Positions 20,501-31,583 of a DNA stretch of 64,000 nucleotides are shown here, piece by piece. The translations under genes were made by a program, and so were the position numbers. The notes under the pieces are model-generated. The model worked only from the letters and a program-made list of their open reading frames with translations, was not told the origin of the DNA and ran no database searches. Positions within the stretch are counted from its first letter, which is position 1, and every line of letters starts with the position of its first letter. The stretch comes from Glebionis coronaria. Taxonomy: Eukaryota > Streptophyta > Magnoliopsida > Asterales > Asteraceae. Location: contig CM046878.1 in NCBI GenBank assembly GCA_025667525.1, forward strand, positions 391,286,974 through 391,350,973, in the 5' to 3' direction.

Positions 20501-21196
20501 AAACTTGGAGCTGGAAAGGATGTGGATGTTAGGCACTATAGATCAATGATTGGGTCATTGATGTATCTTACAGCCTCAAGACCTGACATCATGTTTGCTG
20601 TGTGTGCTTGTGCACGCCATCAAGTGACTCCCAAAGAATGTCACCTTTTTGCTGTGAAAAGAATTTTTAGGTACCTAAGGTGTTATCCAGATCTTGGCCT
20701 ATGGTACCCAAAAGATTCTCCATTGGAGCTTATTGCATATTCAGACAGTGACTATGGTGGTGACAAGTTTGATAGAAAATCCACAACTGGTGGATGTCAA
20801 TTTCTTGGGAGTAGATTAATATCTTGGCAATGCAAGAAACAAACAGTGGTGGCAAACTCTACAACTGAAGCAGAATATGTTGCTGCAGCTGCTTGTTGTG
20901 GACAAGTCTTATGGATTCAGAACCAGCTGTTGGATTATGGGTACAATTTTATGCATACCAAGATTTTTGTAGACAATAACAGTACTTTATGCATTATTAA
21001 AAATCCTGTACATCATTCTAAAACCAAACACATAGAAATTAGACATCATTTTATAAGAGATTGCTTTGAGAAAGGTTTAATACAACCAGATAGGGTAGCC
21101 ACAGAAGATAATGTGGCTGATTTATTAACTAAACCTTTTGATGCTGGAAGATTTCAATATTTGGTAACAAATATTGGAATGGTTAATCTCACTTAA
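17594..21196 (+). CDS. pol: Element A Pol polyprotein (protease-integrase-RT-RNase H)
   Basis: This is intact Pol of about 1,200 aa, in the -1 frame relative to gag. I start it after the acceptor-like CAG ending at 17593, because there is no upstream ATG in this frame. The protease motif [12 protein letters not shown] is at about 17627-17662. LWHRRLGH follows near 18035. The integrase triad appears in HMDLFGP (about 18230), RSDNGGEF (about 18420) and VAERKNRT (about 18530). RT carries YVDDIIFGS near 20250. RNase H carries YSDSDYGG (about 20740) and [10 protein letters not shown] (about 20860). A disordered linker between integrase and RT (19214-19315) has five CGCTG motif copies, encoding GADK/SADK/DADG-type repeats. 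All catalytic motifs are present, so this Pol could serve related elements in trans (inference). Confidence 0.95.
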   Translation, partial: GIQKKINDYGYWDSGCSRHMTGKEDYLTNFTPIQDGDKVYFGGGYGTITGKGTLVTNNLRFENVFLVKELDYNLFSVSQVCDNKNKVLFTDTECLVLSKDYKLPEEKYIDFRTPRHKDIYNVNLNGIKINNKMMSCLYAKASVDESNLWHRRLGHINFKNINRLVRLGLVDGLPEKAFHNDHSCVACLKGKQHKVSFRSKQVHSSSKPLHLLHMDLFGPTNIESLKGKSYCFVITDDFSRFTWTFFLAKKSETAQSLINFITQIEKKNGNEVTIIRSDNGGEFRNQLLDDFCAKKGITRQFSIARTPQQNGVAERKNRTLIEAARTMLADAHFPIAFWAEAVNTACYVQNRALVNKIHNKTPYELLWGRKPNIGFLKPFGCHVVVLETSEALGKFDSKGDEGYFMGYSVQSKGYRVYIKKEKRILEKVHVRFLESKPSDPESGPNWLFDLEPLSRALNYMPVTDPDIVKVTSSVLEKRIGNVSGIQVAEKDGPPAVESSPTQEYVTLPIWTDEYYAAAAAARKDNGGFQIPPNTNMHGSSGADKGKSSADKTNSDADGSDTDNNSSSAVSPNADKQGSEFDDTFAHLFSSHFEQGGPSNVHEEISVDQGESDEEDIGNMEREVEDTRLFEGGVLTSTAKDHPTSQIIGDVMAPVQTRRSHQSLGGFIANIHKKVDTPLVQACLFACFLSQEEPKKIFDALKEPSWVEAMQDELHQFAIQDVWELVDCPRYMRPIGTRWVLRNKKDERGIVVRNKARLVAQGYTQEEGIDYEEVFAPVARIEAIRIFLAYASCMNFTVYQMDVKSAFLYGTIVEEVYVMQPPGFEDPENPDKVYRVKKAMYGLHQAPRAWYGTLSTYLVENGFKRGTIDQTLFTKKKGKHVLLVQVYVDDIIFGSTDPKMSEDFSKLMTDKFKMSAMGEMNFFLGLQVQQKEDGIFISQDKYVAEILKKYGFSPHEKDASTPMDREHPWGKLGAGKDVDVRHYRSMIGSLMYLTASRPDIMFAVCACARHQVTPKECHLFAVKRIFRYLRCYPDLGLWYPKDSPLELIAYSDSDYGGDKFDRKSTTGGCQFLGSRLISWQCKKQTVVANSTTEAEYVAAAACCGQVLWIQNQLLDYGYNFMHTKIFVDNNSTLCIIKNPVHHSKTKHIEIRHHFIRDCFEKGLIQPDRVATEDNVADLLTKPFDAGRFQYLVTNIGMVNLT
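19214..19316 (+). repeat. RRCGCTGAYARR motif cluster in pol linker of A
   Basis: Cores begin at 19216, 19237, 19258, 19294 and 19309, with variant CACTG at 19273. Spacings are 21, 21, 15, 21 and 15 bp. The cluster is in the variable integrase-RT linker, not in a catalytic domain. Confidence 0.88.
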
Positions 21197-22448
21197 TATG
21201 TGTTTTGGAACCTTTTTGTAAAAGTATGTACAGGATAATGCATTGTTATTGGTCTTTGTGATGATTTAGATTTTTCCACTTTATTTTTCTAACACTGACA
21301 AAGGTAAATGTAACGCTGTCAAGTGTTATTTTGCCGTTGTTAGAGATATTATTGTCTAACGCTGACAAGAGTTCCTTCAACGCTGACAAGTGTTGTCGGG
21401 ACGCTGTCAGCAACAAATGTTAGTTTTGTGGTTTTTCAATCTAAATGTGTAGGTGGTGGTAGCTTTATGCCATTGGATACAGAGTTGCTTATGGATCTTT
21501 GAAGAGCTATTTGGACATGTTTTTGTTTATGGATGATGGTTGGAATATTTATATTCCTATCTTGACATAAATTTTTAATGTTCATATATATTTTGAGAAA
21601 CTCATGTATCATAGTTTAAGGGGAGGTTTTAGGAACCTTTAGGATTTTTGGGTATCCATATGATACTCTTATCACAATTCTAGATTGTGTCCACAGGTGA
21701 GTATGGGTTAGTTTTACTAAACCATGAGGCACTGTAGCATGCATAGTATATCAACTTTGCATGCTGCCAAGACATTTTTGGCCTAGAATTGGTTGTGGTC
21801 TGTTAGGAGACTTGGGAATCCTTTTGTTATGGGTTTACCTGGGAGTTACAAAGAATTTTGTGAAATAACTTTGTTGGTAAGTATTTTGGTTAGCAAGGGA
21901 CTCTAGAGGACATTTGTGTCTATCTTGCTTAAGCAAGTGTGCATAAATGGACAGTGCTTGCCGCCCAGTAATTATTATCAACTTGTAAGATATTTCCCTT
22001 AGGATAAATTACTTTGTTAAGGTCTTTTTCTTTTTAAATATTTTTATTTTTAGACGCTGACAAGTTTTTCTCCAAACGCTGTTACGTCCAATCGTGACGC
22101 TGACAAGGCTTTAGGCAAACGCTGACAAGAAAATATAACCGTTGGGCGCTGATGGGCTATTTTTGACCGTTAACACCTAGTGGGTCCTACCCAGTTGTTA
22201 TTTTTGACTAATCTTTGGCCGTAATTTTGGGGAGTTGTTACTTTTAATTAATGCATGAGATAAGTTATATTTGATTCAATATTTTCATCATTGCTATTTG
22301 AATATAACTGCCTCATTTTTGACCAATCAAAATCATGCATCTCTCCTATAAATTTGGCTAATCTTTTTATTCTGGGTATTCATATTTTCTTGTCTAACAT
22401 TTTTCTCCTAGATTTTTCCCATATCACATAACCTAAACAGCTTTCATC
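21197..22448 (+). other. Spacer between pol and third ORF of A, with internal polypurine box and motif clusters
   Basis: This is about 1.25 kb without a supported ORF. An internal polypurine tract GTTTAAGGGGAGG lies at 21614-21626. The first motif cluster has cores at 21314, 21360, 21381 and 21402 and a variant at 21293. The second has cores at 22055, 22077, 22098, 22120 and 22147. Several pairs are 21 bp apart although the DNA is noncoding. The last 200 bp form the AT-rich leader of the third ORF. Confidence 0.75.
21291..22156 (+). repeat. RRCGCTGAYARR motif clusters in post-pol spacer of A
   Basis: Nine CGCTG cores occur in two groups. The 21-bp steps are 21293v-21314, 21360-21381, 21381-21402 and 22077-22098. 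The 22-bp steps are 22055-22077 and 22098-22120. Copies at 21360, 21381, 22055, 22098 and 22120 share CGCTGACAAG exactly. Confidence 0.9.
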
Positions 22449-23309
22449 ATGGCACCCAAGTTCAACTCAAAGAAATTAACATTGGAGTTCAAGAGCCAAC
22501 ATAATATGGTAGCTTACTTGACTGCTGATAATGATTTGTTCCCTCAGTATTCACAAATGGTGGCATTTTTAAATGCATCCTCATTAAGGTATGCACTTTC
22601 TCATACACCATTAGTCCCTGTCGCACACATTAGACAGTTTTGGGATAATGTTAGTTCCACAACAGCTAATGGAGTGACCACATTAACATCTACTGTTCAT
22701 GGAAGAACATGGGTGGTCACTGAAGCCTTGGTTCGCCAAGCTTTGCGTCTTGATGACGCTGATGGTGTGACTACCCTTGCCATTGCAACAATAGAACAAG
22801 GTTTTAGGGAATTGGGTTATCCTATTCCTGCTGATGTCACTTTAAATAAATATCATAAGCAGGAATTTCCCTCTGACTGGAAATATTTGATACATGTCCT
22901 TCTCCAATGCTTAAGTCCAAAATGTACTTCTTTTAATGAAATAAACAGGTCAATTGCAAGTGCTTTGGTTTGTATAACACGTGGGCTTAAGTATAATTTT
23001 TCAAAAATGATTTTTGAAGGGATGTGTAAAAATAAGGGAAGTAAAATGACTTTGGCTTACCCAAGATTTTTGCAAATGGTCTTTGATTTACAAGAATATT
23101 GTTCTAGGGATCATGACACTTTTTATGAGATCCCTAAACAACAGAAAACCATTTTTGCCAAAATGAGCTCCACCAACAGATCTATCCCTCTCACCCAAGT
23201 CATGCTTGAAGTAATTCAGGCTGCTCAACCACAACCAGACCCTGCACCCCAACTTGAGCCTATCCATGAACCTTTACCTTCACCAGACCACATGGACATT
23301 GACCAACCC

Positions 23310-23366
23310 AACGCTGACACTCAAAATGTTGGCGCTGACACAGCCAATCCCAACGCTGATACCATC
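23310..23366 (+). repeat. RRCGCTGAYARR motif cluster in third ORF of A (first)
   Basis: Cores begin at 23312, 23333 and 23354, exactly 21 bp apart. They read as N-A-D, G-A-D, N-A-D, each followed by T. Confidence 0.9.
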
Positions 23367-24008
23367 CCTGAACAATCCCAAACACCCCTTAACCAACCCA
23401 CACCCACACAATCTACCTCATCTTCCACCCCATTACAATCTAGGTTGAATAAACGCCAAAGGACTACTGGAGTGTTCTCCTCTAGTGGTCCTAGCCTTGT
23501 AGCAGAGAGAACCACCTCCACAAGTGTGGCTGGTGACATGGATGAGGCTGGGGCTATTGACACAGGCTTAGAAGCTGGTCAAGACAGTCCCAACATCATT
23601 AAGACCTCATCCATGCCCTATGATTCTATTTTGGGAGGTCAAATCCCCATTCTAGCTGAGGGCAGATTGGAACCTATGACATTGACTGAATTGACGGCTG
23701 TTGTCATTAGCTTGCAAAAGCAAAATGTCAGCCTTGTACAAATTGTCAACAAACAGGGCCGTGAACTCCAAGTATTGAGGGAGCGGGTAACTGTTTTGGA
23801 GAATCCAAGTAGCAGGAGTAGGGTGGAGGAATCTTCCAAAGGGGAGGATGAAGAGGATGAGCTGATTCATACAGCTAGTGAGAAGAGTTCACAATTTAGT
23901 GAATCTTTAGGTATTGCTGAAGCTCTTACAAGTCTGAAGCAGCATCCTGTTATTGATACATCCAAGGTGACACCATTAAACTTGGAAGGATCTTTCACAG
24001 AAACAATG

Positions 24009-24097
24009 GGCGCTGATACAGGTTTGAACGCTGACACATCCAGTGCTGACAAAGGTAATCGGGGCGCTGATAGAGGTAACTTGAACGCTGACAAAGT
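24009..24097 (+). repeat. RRCGCTGAYARR motif cluster in third ORF of A (second)
   Basis: Cores begin at 24011, 24029, 24065 and 24086, with variant TGCTG at 24044. Spacings are 18, 15, 21 and 21 bp. Confidence 0.88.
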
Positions 24098-25546
24098 TGC
24101 AGGTGGTGTTGATGTATTCCAGTCATCAACAATCATCAAAGATGTGTCCACACAGGTTTCTTCTTCTACTTACCTATTATTGATCCAAAAGACAAGGGTA
24201 AGGGGATTCTGGTTGAAGAAGATGTTCCAAAGAAAGATGCAACACAAATTGCATTTGATGAACAGTTGGCTGCACAAATTTTGGAAAGAGATTTGAAGAG
24301 GAGTGGTAGATCACCATTTGTTGTTTCTGAGAGTGAGGAAGAAAGTGGTGATGGAAAAGAAGATGATAGCTCAGATTCAAGTGTTCAAATTATTGAAGAT
24401 CTAGAAAGACTTGAATATGGGGATGAGTTAGCAAAGGAAAGGTTGAGTGATTTGAAGAATCAGATTGATTGGGACCTTCCTGAAATCACCAGAATGTACC
24501 ATGCTTGGGAAGACAAGGTTATGGACAACCCAGGGATGAGTTTGTCAGATCAAATTTGGGGGTTGGAAGTTCTTCTCAGGGTACAAGATGATATAAAGGT
24601 GATTTTGAGGTTTAATGCACAAGAGGTCAAGACCTGGCTCAAAAGAGATAGAAGGCAGTTGTATTACAAGTTGCTTAGATGCCATCAACCTAGATGGACA
24701 TACAAGAAGCTGCTGGCTTTATCTTTTGAGGAGTTAGAGTATAGGGCACATCCTATTTGGAGGAATGTGCAAGAAAATAATGTCTACCAGTTTCTTTCAG
24801 AAGAAAGGAAACAAGAGCTTGCTGAAGAAATGCAGATTCAAAAGGAAATGAGGATTGCTCAAAGACCAGTGAAGAAAGGAGATCCTCTCCAATTTCCCAA
24901 AGATATGGATGTGTATTTTCCAACTGAAGGTGTCATAAGGAAGCATCTCAAGCTTTCTCCATTGGAAGCTTTAGATTTGGTTAATGTAGTACCTCTAGAT
25001 GACAGAAATCCAATCATCAGTTTTGATGAAGATGAGTGTGGATTTTGGAAGATTGGCAGATTTGGAAAGGAGGTACATACTTTCACTTCAGTTATTTCTA
25101 TTTTTGCAAGCATAGACAGAGAAGACTTGGTGCATCTATGGAGATTAATAGAGGCCAAGTATACAGCTGAAGCACCTACTTCAGCAAATGGAATAAGACT
25201 TTGGAACACATTTTTGACTTTGTGTGGTCCAAGAGAAGCAGATCCTGCCATATGGAAGGATCTTGAAGATGATCTCAGTAATCTTCATTGGAGGCTTTAT
25301 TCTACTTGTGGTGTATTTCACTTGAGCTCTACAAAGTTTTCAGAGTATCTACTTGTGGATGCTGACTATTTCTTGTCCAAAGAAGTGTTGGAGAAGATGA
25401 TGGAGACACCCTTGGAGATTGATTATACTAGTGACGTGGCCAAGGACTTGATTAGATATGTTTATCACCAACATAAGAAGTTCTTGCAAGATTCCTCCTA
25501 AGCCTTAAGTTTTTATTCAGAAACTTGATCATTGGAATAGATATCA

Positions 25547-25561
25547 AGTTTAGGGGAGGAT
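25547..25561 (+). other. Polypurine tract of A
   Basis: TTTAGGGGAGGAT directly precedes the 3' LTR and is identical to that of element B. It is the plus-strand primer. Confidence 0.92.
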
Positions 25562-26097
25562 TGTTGGGAATAAAATATGGGTCAGTTCACTAGACGCTGA
25601 TAAGAAGAATGTCAACGCTGATAAGATGACATTGGACGCTGACAACCAAGCGTTGACATTGAAGAAGTCAACGCTGATAGCCTTGAAGATTAGCACTGAT
25701 GGAATATATCTTCATACGAATCTTTTTGTTTATTTGTTTCTTTATTTGTGTATGGTAAAGATAAGCTCGACATTGTATTTTCCATTATTATCTTTACCTA
25801 GAATAGTTGATTCGTAGCTTATTGTACAAGACTTCTTGATCTATAAAAGAAGATCTTTTAGGTTAATGTTAATCATCAGTTTTCATAAGTTTTCACAAGT
25901 TAAATCTCTTTCATTGTAATCAAGTTCGATCATTCTAATACAAGTGAAAGTTTGTTTAACATCTTTGTGTTTTAGATTAAGTGTTAATTCCGCATAACAC
26001 TTAGTTACTTTATTCATAAGCAAAGGTTTCTCTACGTGTAGTACTTGATCTAATCTCGTATACACAAAGCTTAATCGATCTAAGTTTGGGATCAACA
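25562..26097 (+). repeat. Element A 3' LTR (536 bp)
   Basis: It is identical to 1911-2446 except A at 25645. It repeats the motif cluster with cores at 25595, 25616, 25637 and 25672. The TATA box is at 25842-25849. Confidence 0.96.
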
Positions 26098-27776
26098 GGT
26101 GCACCAATACTTTTCCGATTTTGACAAGGTCATTTTGGAACGTACGACGGTTACGGCCATAACGGAAGGTGAATGGACTTTTGAGCACACTAGAGCTGCG
26201 TTTCGAGACGAAATTTTTCCGTTTGTAAAGAATGTTAAATCTTGTCTTAGCACTATTGATCAAGATTTGCCTTTGGAAATCGAAGAAGTTAGACGTGTTT
26301 TCAATGAAATGGATGATTCTTATGAAAACGGTTTACTTGAAAGAGAACGTATTTTACGCCAAAATGATCAGCTTCTGAAGCAAGTGATGTCTCATGATAT
26401 CGTTTCTGTCTGTTTGAATAATAATGTTGATAATGATTCTATTGTGCATAATGTTGAATCTGTGGATAATATGGTAGATAGTACTTGTCACAAATCTGAC
26501 GCTGAATTTTTAAAGCTTCAAGATTCTTACACTTCGCTTTCAAAACGTTTTGATGAAATTCAAGAACATTGTATTTCACTTGAATGTGAGAACCAATCTA
26601 TTAAAGAGATTTTTGAAACGTCATTCGAAAGTGTTAATATTGATGCTCCAGATTTTATAAAGGATTTTCGATTGAATTTACAATCAAAACAACATCAGAC
26701 AAGTGATAAGGTTGCTCAGTTATTGCCAATAGATTTAGAGAAATCTAAGGAGATACATTGTGTGAACGTACTTGAGGCCGCTGATAACTTTAAGCTTGAT
26801 CTAGATAATCGAGTTTTCAAGATTTTGTCCAAAGTTGATAACTTAAAACAGAAAAATACACAACTCTTCGATTTCGTAAAGCCCGCATGTGCTAATACCA
26901 CTACACAGAATCAATCATTGATTGAACAACTGAATCGAAAGTCGGTGGAAATATCTGATTTGAGGGAACAAATTTGTGATAAAAATTTGGTTTTGGCTGA
27001 GTTAAAGAAAACAATTCGTACCCTAAAAGGTAAGAGTGTTGTGGATAATGCAACCAATGTCTCAACATCGTCCTCTAGTGTAATCAAAAGGAACCTTATT
27101 GCCGTCACACCACTTAACAAGGGCTCTAGGACTAAACCATCTAAAACATTGGTCAATAAATATAAGGCACAATCAAAATTAGCTTCTAATATTCTCGTGT
27201 TTCCTTCTACAGGAGTAAACACCACTTCTAAGGCTCAAAGATCTAAGCTTACAAGAAACATGAAGAATGATAGGATCTTGCCCTCATCTAGTAGTCAAGT
27301 AAAGAAGAAAGTAGAAGCCCACCCTAGGAATGTTATTTCTGTTTTGAATAAAAAGAATCATGTAGCTAAACCTAAAGGCTCTACGGTTGTGCATTGTTCT
27401 AAGCCTATTGTGAATTCTAATTTGAAATGAATGTATGTTTTCTAGTCGTCATGATTCTTACCTTATTGACCATGTGAATGAGATGAATGCCCGAAAGCAC
27501 AATTTCGAATGGAAACCGACTGGGAAAGTGTTAACCCAAGTTGGATGGATGTGGCGTCCCACTGGTAGAACTTTCACTATAGTAGGAAATGCGTGCCCTT
27601 TAACTAGGATCACTCCCACTACAGCGAAGAAAGCGCGCCCTTTGACTAGGAGTACCAAGGCTACCAAAACACAAACGTGTCCTTTAACTAGGAACACCAA
27701 CACTACTGTAGGAACCAAGTGCCCTTTAAATAGGTCTACTCCCATTGTAGTACCCACTAATAATCCAAAACCTTAG
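26098..27776 (+). pseudogene. Element C gag, second part (coiled-coil region)
   Basis: This is the continuation of C gag in the same phase as 1481-1910. From 26099 to 27430 it is open and rich in Glu, Lys, Asp, Asn and Leu with coiled-coil-like heptads. A TGA ends this frame at 27430 and the homologous reading continues from about 27435 to 27776 in another frame. That part has a repeated pattern around CPLTR (27591, 27645, 27681 and 27720 approximately) and two WKPTG/WRPTG segments. This long Gag with repeated CPLTR segments is one I recall from Asteraceae copia proteins. It has no catalytic role; it would be part of the particle. The frameshift and upstream stop make it non-functional. Confidence 0.85.
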
Positions 27777-27779
27777 AAA

Positions 27780-28930
27780 GTTGGAACAATAAAACCTGGT
27801 ATTGGTAAAACTCACACTAGAAAACGCTGGAAACCTAAGGATAACACAAATGTTAGTAGTTCTGATAATTGTATATCTATATCTGCTAACACTCTGGAAC
27901 CAATAGTTTCCAATGCATTGTCTACTGTTGTTGCTGAAAACAGGTGGTCCAAATTGTTCTCTGGTATTTGGACTCTGGTTGCTCCAAGCATATGACCGGA
28001 GATCGCTCTCAGCTCAGAAATTTCGTCGGCAAGTTTCTTGGTACGATTCGATATCGATAATGATCATATCGCAAAAATAATAGGTTATGGTGAATATCAC
28101 ATTAGGAATGTTATTATTTTAAGAGTGTGTTACGTGGAAGGACTCGGTCACAATTTATAATATGTGGGACAATTTTGTGATTCAAACCTAGAAGTAGCTT
28201 TTCGTGAACATACCTGCTTCATTCGTAATTTAGAAGGGGTTGATCTATTGAAAGGTACTCGAGGGAATAATTTGTATACTTTGTATCTACAAGACATGAT
28301 GGCCGCTTCCCCAGTATGTCTTCTCTCCAAAGCATCAAAGACTAAGTCATGGTTATAGCATCGAAGGTTATCTCATCTTAACTTTGACGCTATTAATCAT
28401 TTGGCGAAAAACGAACTTGTTCGTGGTCTTCCTAAACTTAAATTTCAAAAGGATCATTTGTGTTCCGCGTGTACAACGGGGAAGAGCACTAAGAAATCAT
28501 ACAAACCCAAGACTGAATACACCAACCAAGAGAAACTTTATTTGTTGCATATATATCTTTGTGGGCCAATGCGTGTTGAAAGTCTTGGTGGTAAAAAGTA
28601 CATCCTCGTCATGGTGGATGATTACTCTCGGTTTACATGGGTGAGATTTCTTGCAACAAAAGATGAGGCACCTAAAATCATCATCGACTTTCTCAAGATG
28701 ATTCAAGTGTGTCTCAACACTACTGTCTGCCGCATTCGTACAGATAATGGAACCAAATTTGTGAATCAGACCTTGCGTAAATATTATGAAGAAGTTGGAA
28801 TATCTCATGAAACGTCTGTTGCTCGCACTCCACAACAAAACGGTGTCGTTGAAAGGCGATATCGCACACTTATGGAAGCTGCTCGAACGATGTTAATTTA
28901 CGCAAAGGCTCCATTGTTTCTTTGGGCTGA
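27780..28930 (+). pseudogene. Element C pol, first part (protease and integrase, broken)
   Basis: The protease active-site segment LDSGCSKHMTG is readable near 27970-28005, but in a different frame from the next block. The pre-integrase region (28164-28400) has a TAG at 28356-28358 where the family has Trp in a WLWHRRLSHLNF-type segment. The integrase core runs from 28401 in one frame. The first catalytic Asp is lost, because HMDLCGP-type sequence reads HIYLCGP at about 28548-28568. The second Asp (RTDNGTKF) and the Glu (VVERRYRT) remain. Element D interrupts at 28930 and the frame resumes in phase at 38953. Protein activity is excluded by the stop and the missing Asp. Confidence 0.88.
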
Positions 28931-31583
28931 TGTCACACCCCACCATGGCGGAACATGGGGCGCGACGTATGGATATCATCACAACATGGCGTGTCTATAG
29001 AGACAACTATATGAAATAAGAAATGTCATAAAAATGGTGACACGAAGGTCATGACAATATCTCAACAAATGCAAGGGGTCTAGGTAAGTAAGTAACAGTC
29101 CTACTTCTTACCCAAGACAACAAATAACATACCAACAAACAAATGTGTGCCACAGTATCACTTATTAAAAGAACAATCAAATAAAACTAAGAAGGAAACG
29201 GGGATTCTCCTTCTACATGCAATCCTATGCTTCTCCCATCCTAGCCACTTATTTTCTCATGCTTAACCATAGTATCACCTGAAAAAGACACTAAAACACG
29301 TCAACATAAAGTTGGTGAGAGTCATAGGTTTAGACTCCAACGCTAAATCAGTTACAGGCTGTGAATAACAATCATCAACAAAAGAACATATGGAGAATGT
29401 GTTACAATTATGTATTAACAACTATCAATCAAGACCAATCATACCAAACCAATCCAAGGCTCCTACCTTGCCAAACACCATCATGGTACCTTAGATGATC
29501 ACACTATGTACCTATCCCAAGACCACTACCTTGGCAAACCACAAGGCCACTACCTTGTCAAACCACAAGGCCACTACCTTGTCAAACCACAAGGCCACTA
29601 CCTTGTCAAACCACAAGGCCACTACCTTGTCAAACCACAATAACTGAGACGGCACGTGTCCCCCAATCCAAATCACACACAATCAAAAATCACATAGCAG
29701 TTAATCACATAATGTACACACAAGTCCATCTCAAATCACAAACACATTCACAACATCAATTTAGAAAATAACTCAACACAGTGTCTCTTCCATCCCATCT
29801 GGAAGTCAAAATCAATAGGAAACATGGGACTATGAAACTCACCTGATAGCTCCTTCACACGTCCTTGCACTAGCAACAAGCTAACAAACCAAAAACACGA
29901 AATCAATAAACGAACCAATCACTAAGATGGCTCATTAACCTATGATGGACTTCTAGCATATTCTCACATATATACCTCATTAATAAGCTCTAATTACCCC
30001 AATACCCTTCCTTAACAAGTCCTTAACTTGGTTAAGTTTAATAACTAACCCGTTCGTATTTTACCCAAAACAGTCCCAGTTTTAGGTCTCAAAACTTTAG
30101 GTCAAACGCCCACTTAAACCTACCCATGGTTTCTGTAAAAGGAATATTCATACCCTTACATATGTTTGCTAACACCTCCCACTTTCCCTAACCTTAAAGC
30201 TACTGTTAAGGCCCCGATATATATATATCTACTTTTGTCATTTCAGATTTCATGATTTTAAACGTACTAAAGGTTTGTTACCATTAATGGGTCTTACCCT
30301 AAACCACCACCTTAGCCCAAGTGCAGATATTAACTACAATATATAAACCATCTCTCACGTTCGTGAGAAGATCCCAATGCAACCCTAAGTGCCCCAAACA
30401 ACCCAAAACGTAAAAAGAAAACAGGCTGAATTCAAAACTGTTTTGACCTTCGACTGTTGTAACCTGTTTTTGACCCACTTCCCGACCTCCAATTTAGTTC
30501 TCGTTTCTTGCATTGGAAAACCACTTCAAATAGATTTCCAAGGGTACTTGGATCGTTAAATAAGAGTTTATAGAACTCCCGATATGATCAAAACAATTGA
30601 CTCAAAATCTGCCCAGTTTTTAAAAACGGGTTTTAAACAAATTGAACTAATTAATTACCCATAACCCCATCTAATACAAGCCCTAGATTATATGATCATC
30701 ATATCATTAATTTACTGATTTTATATAAACCCTAACCCTAATCCATCATAAGAATGATGAAGAAATCATTAAAACAATTAAATTAAAAAGGGATTTGAAG
30801 GTTTTACCTTATGATTAATGAAAGATGAAAAACCCCCAAAATTATGAAGAACCCTAACTTTTTTTTTAGTGAAACCCACGAATTTTATTAGCTCCATGGA
30901 TTTATGTTTTTATTTTTTTGTTTAGTAAAACATTATATAGTGTACACAAGAATCCTAGTCCAATTATAACACTTGTTTCCTTTTTTTTCCTCTTTTTCTT
31001 TTTTTTCCCAAACCGACCTAACACCCCTAAAATTCGTTTTTTATTTATTTTTATTATTAATATATGTAATACTAATATTACCTTAATTTTTCTTAATTTA
31101 TTTCAGCTCCTAAAGCCTCCAAAACCTCAAAACCGTAAAACTAGTCAAATTTACGCGTTTTACCGTAAAAGTCGTAAAATATACAGTTTTATAAAAAATC
31201 TCAAATTTTGAAATAAACTTTATATTTAAGTCCTAAATGACTTAAAACCATCCCGAAAAATATTCATATGACTAATTACCTCTTCTGAGACCTCTAAATG
31301 CTAAACCGTAAATCCTAAAAAAAATACACTATTACTATAATACTTATACATATACGTAACCACCAAAATATCACCATTTCATTTCATAGTCACTAATTGT
31401 GATCTCATGAACATGAATTAACCGTTCCTCGATTTACTTATGAGTACTCTATACTCATAAACGATAATCACACCAACCTCGTTCACACAAAATAAACACG
31501 TAAGCACAAAAAATCAAGTAGTCACACATAAAATAACCTAAAAGTAAGACCAAGTGACGAACCTCAAAACCACGGTTGTCACA
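28931..31583 (-). repeat. Element D 3' LTR (left copy, 2653 bp)
   Basis: The + strand reads TGTCACACCCC at the left end and GGTTGTCACA at the right end. It carries a 24-bp minisatellite at about 29517-29638. A possible - strand TATA box (TATATAA) lies near 30933-30939. Short AT-rich ORFs inside are not supported as genes. Confidence 0.92.
29517..29640. repeat. 24-bp tandem repeat, 5 units, in left LTR of D
   Basis: The unit is AAGGCCACTACCTTGTCAAA plus CCAC. There are five units here and four in the right LTR at 36885-36985. The first unit in each copy has GGCAAA instead of GTCAAA. Confidence 0.88.

Larger units (their letters stand above)
22449..25501 (+). pseudogene. Element A third ORF (env-position protein, unknown function), one frameshift
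   Basis: The protein starts at the ATG at 22449 and ends at 25501, with one frame change between about 24100 and 24200. The first frame stops at 24296 and the homologous reading continues in the next frame. The N-terminal domain (residues 1-250) includes LRYALSHTPLVP, IRQFWDNV, GRTWVVTEALVRQ and LIHVLLQCLSPK, all matching element B's third ORF. A disordered linker holds the motif clusters at 23310-23365 and 24009-24095, plus one copy at 22757. The C-terminal domain includes WRLYSTCGVFHLS and YFLSKEVLEKMM. The function is unknown, and no signal peptide or membrane span is evident. The shift may be a mutation or an unseen splice. This is the least certain product of the element. Confidence 0.8.
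1911..26097 (+). mobile_element. Element A: Sirevirus-like Ty1/copia retrotransposon (contains nested element B)
   Basis: This is a complete LTR element whose own length is about 12.07 kb once B (4110-16222 plus one 5-bp duplication) is removed. LTRs at 1911-2446 and 25562-26097 are both 536 bp, start TGTTGGG and end ATCAACA. They differ by eye at one site only (G at 1994, A at 25645). Flanks are GGTGT (1906-1910) and GGTGC (26098-26102), a target duplication with one transition. A primer site for initiator-Met tRNA and a polypurine tract are in place. The order is gag, pol, a long spacer and a third ORF. An extra ORF after pol and a large coiled-coil gag are typical of the Sirevirus genus (family knowledge). 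It carries the 21-bp-spaced RRCGCTGAYARR motif clusters. Confidence 0.95.

Noticed and set aside
24415..25501. Possible host gene (isolated 411-aa frame)
   Set aside because: It continues the third ORF of A after a frameshift, ends just before A's polypurine tract, and its C-domain matches B's third ORF.
25883..26263. 126-aa frame on the - strand across A 3' LTR and C gag
   Set aside because: It is an antisense shadow that spans an insertion border; the part inside the LTR recurs in the 5' LTR.
29517..29640. Regular 24-bp repeats that might suggest a CRISPR array
   Set aside because: The units are directly adjacent with no variable spacers and lie inside a plant LTR.
30918..31211. 97-aa + strand frame with hydrophobic start in D LTR
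   Set aside because: It is T-rich low-complexity sequence in an LTR, with no recognisable domain. The partner LTR disrupts it with indels.
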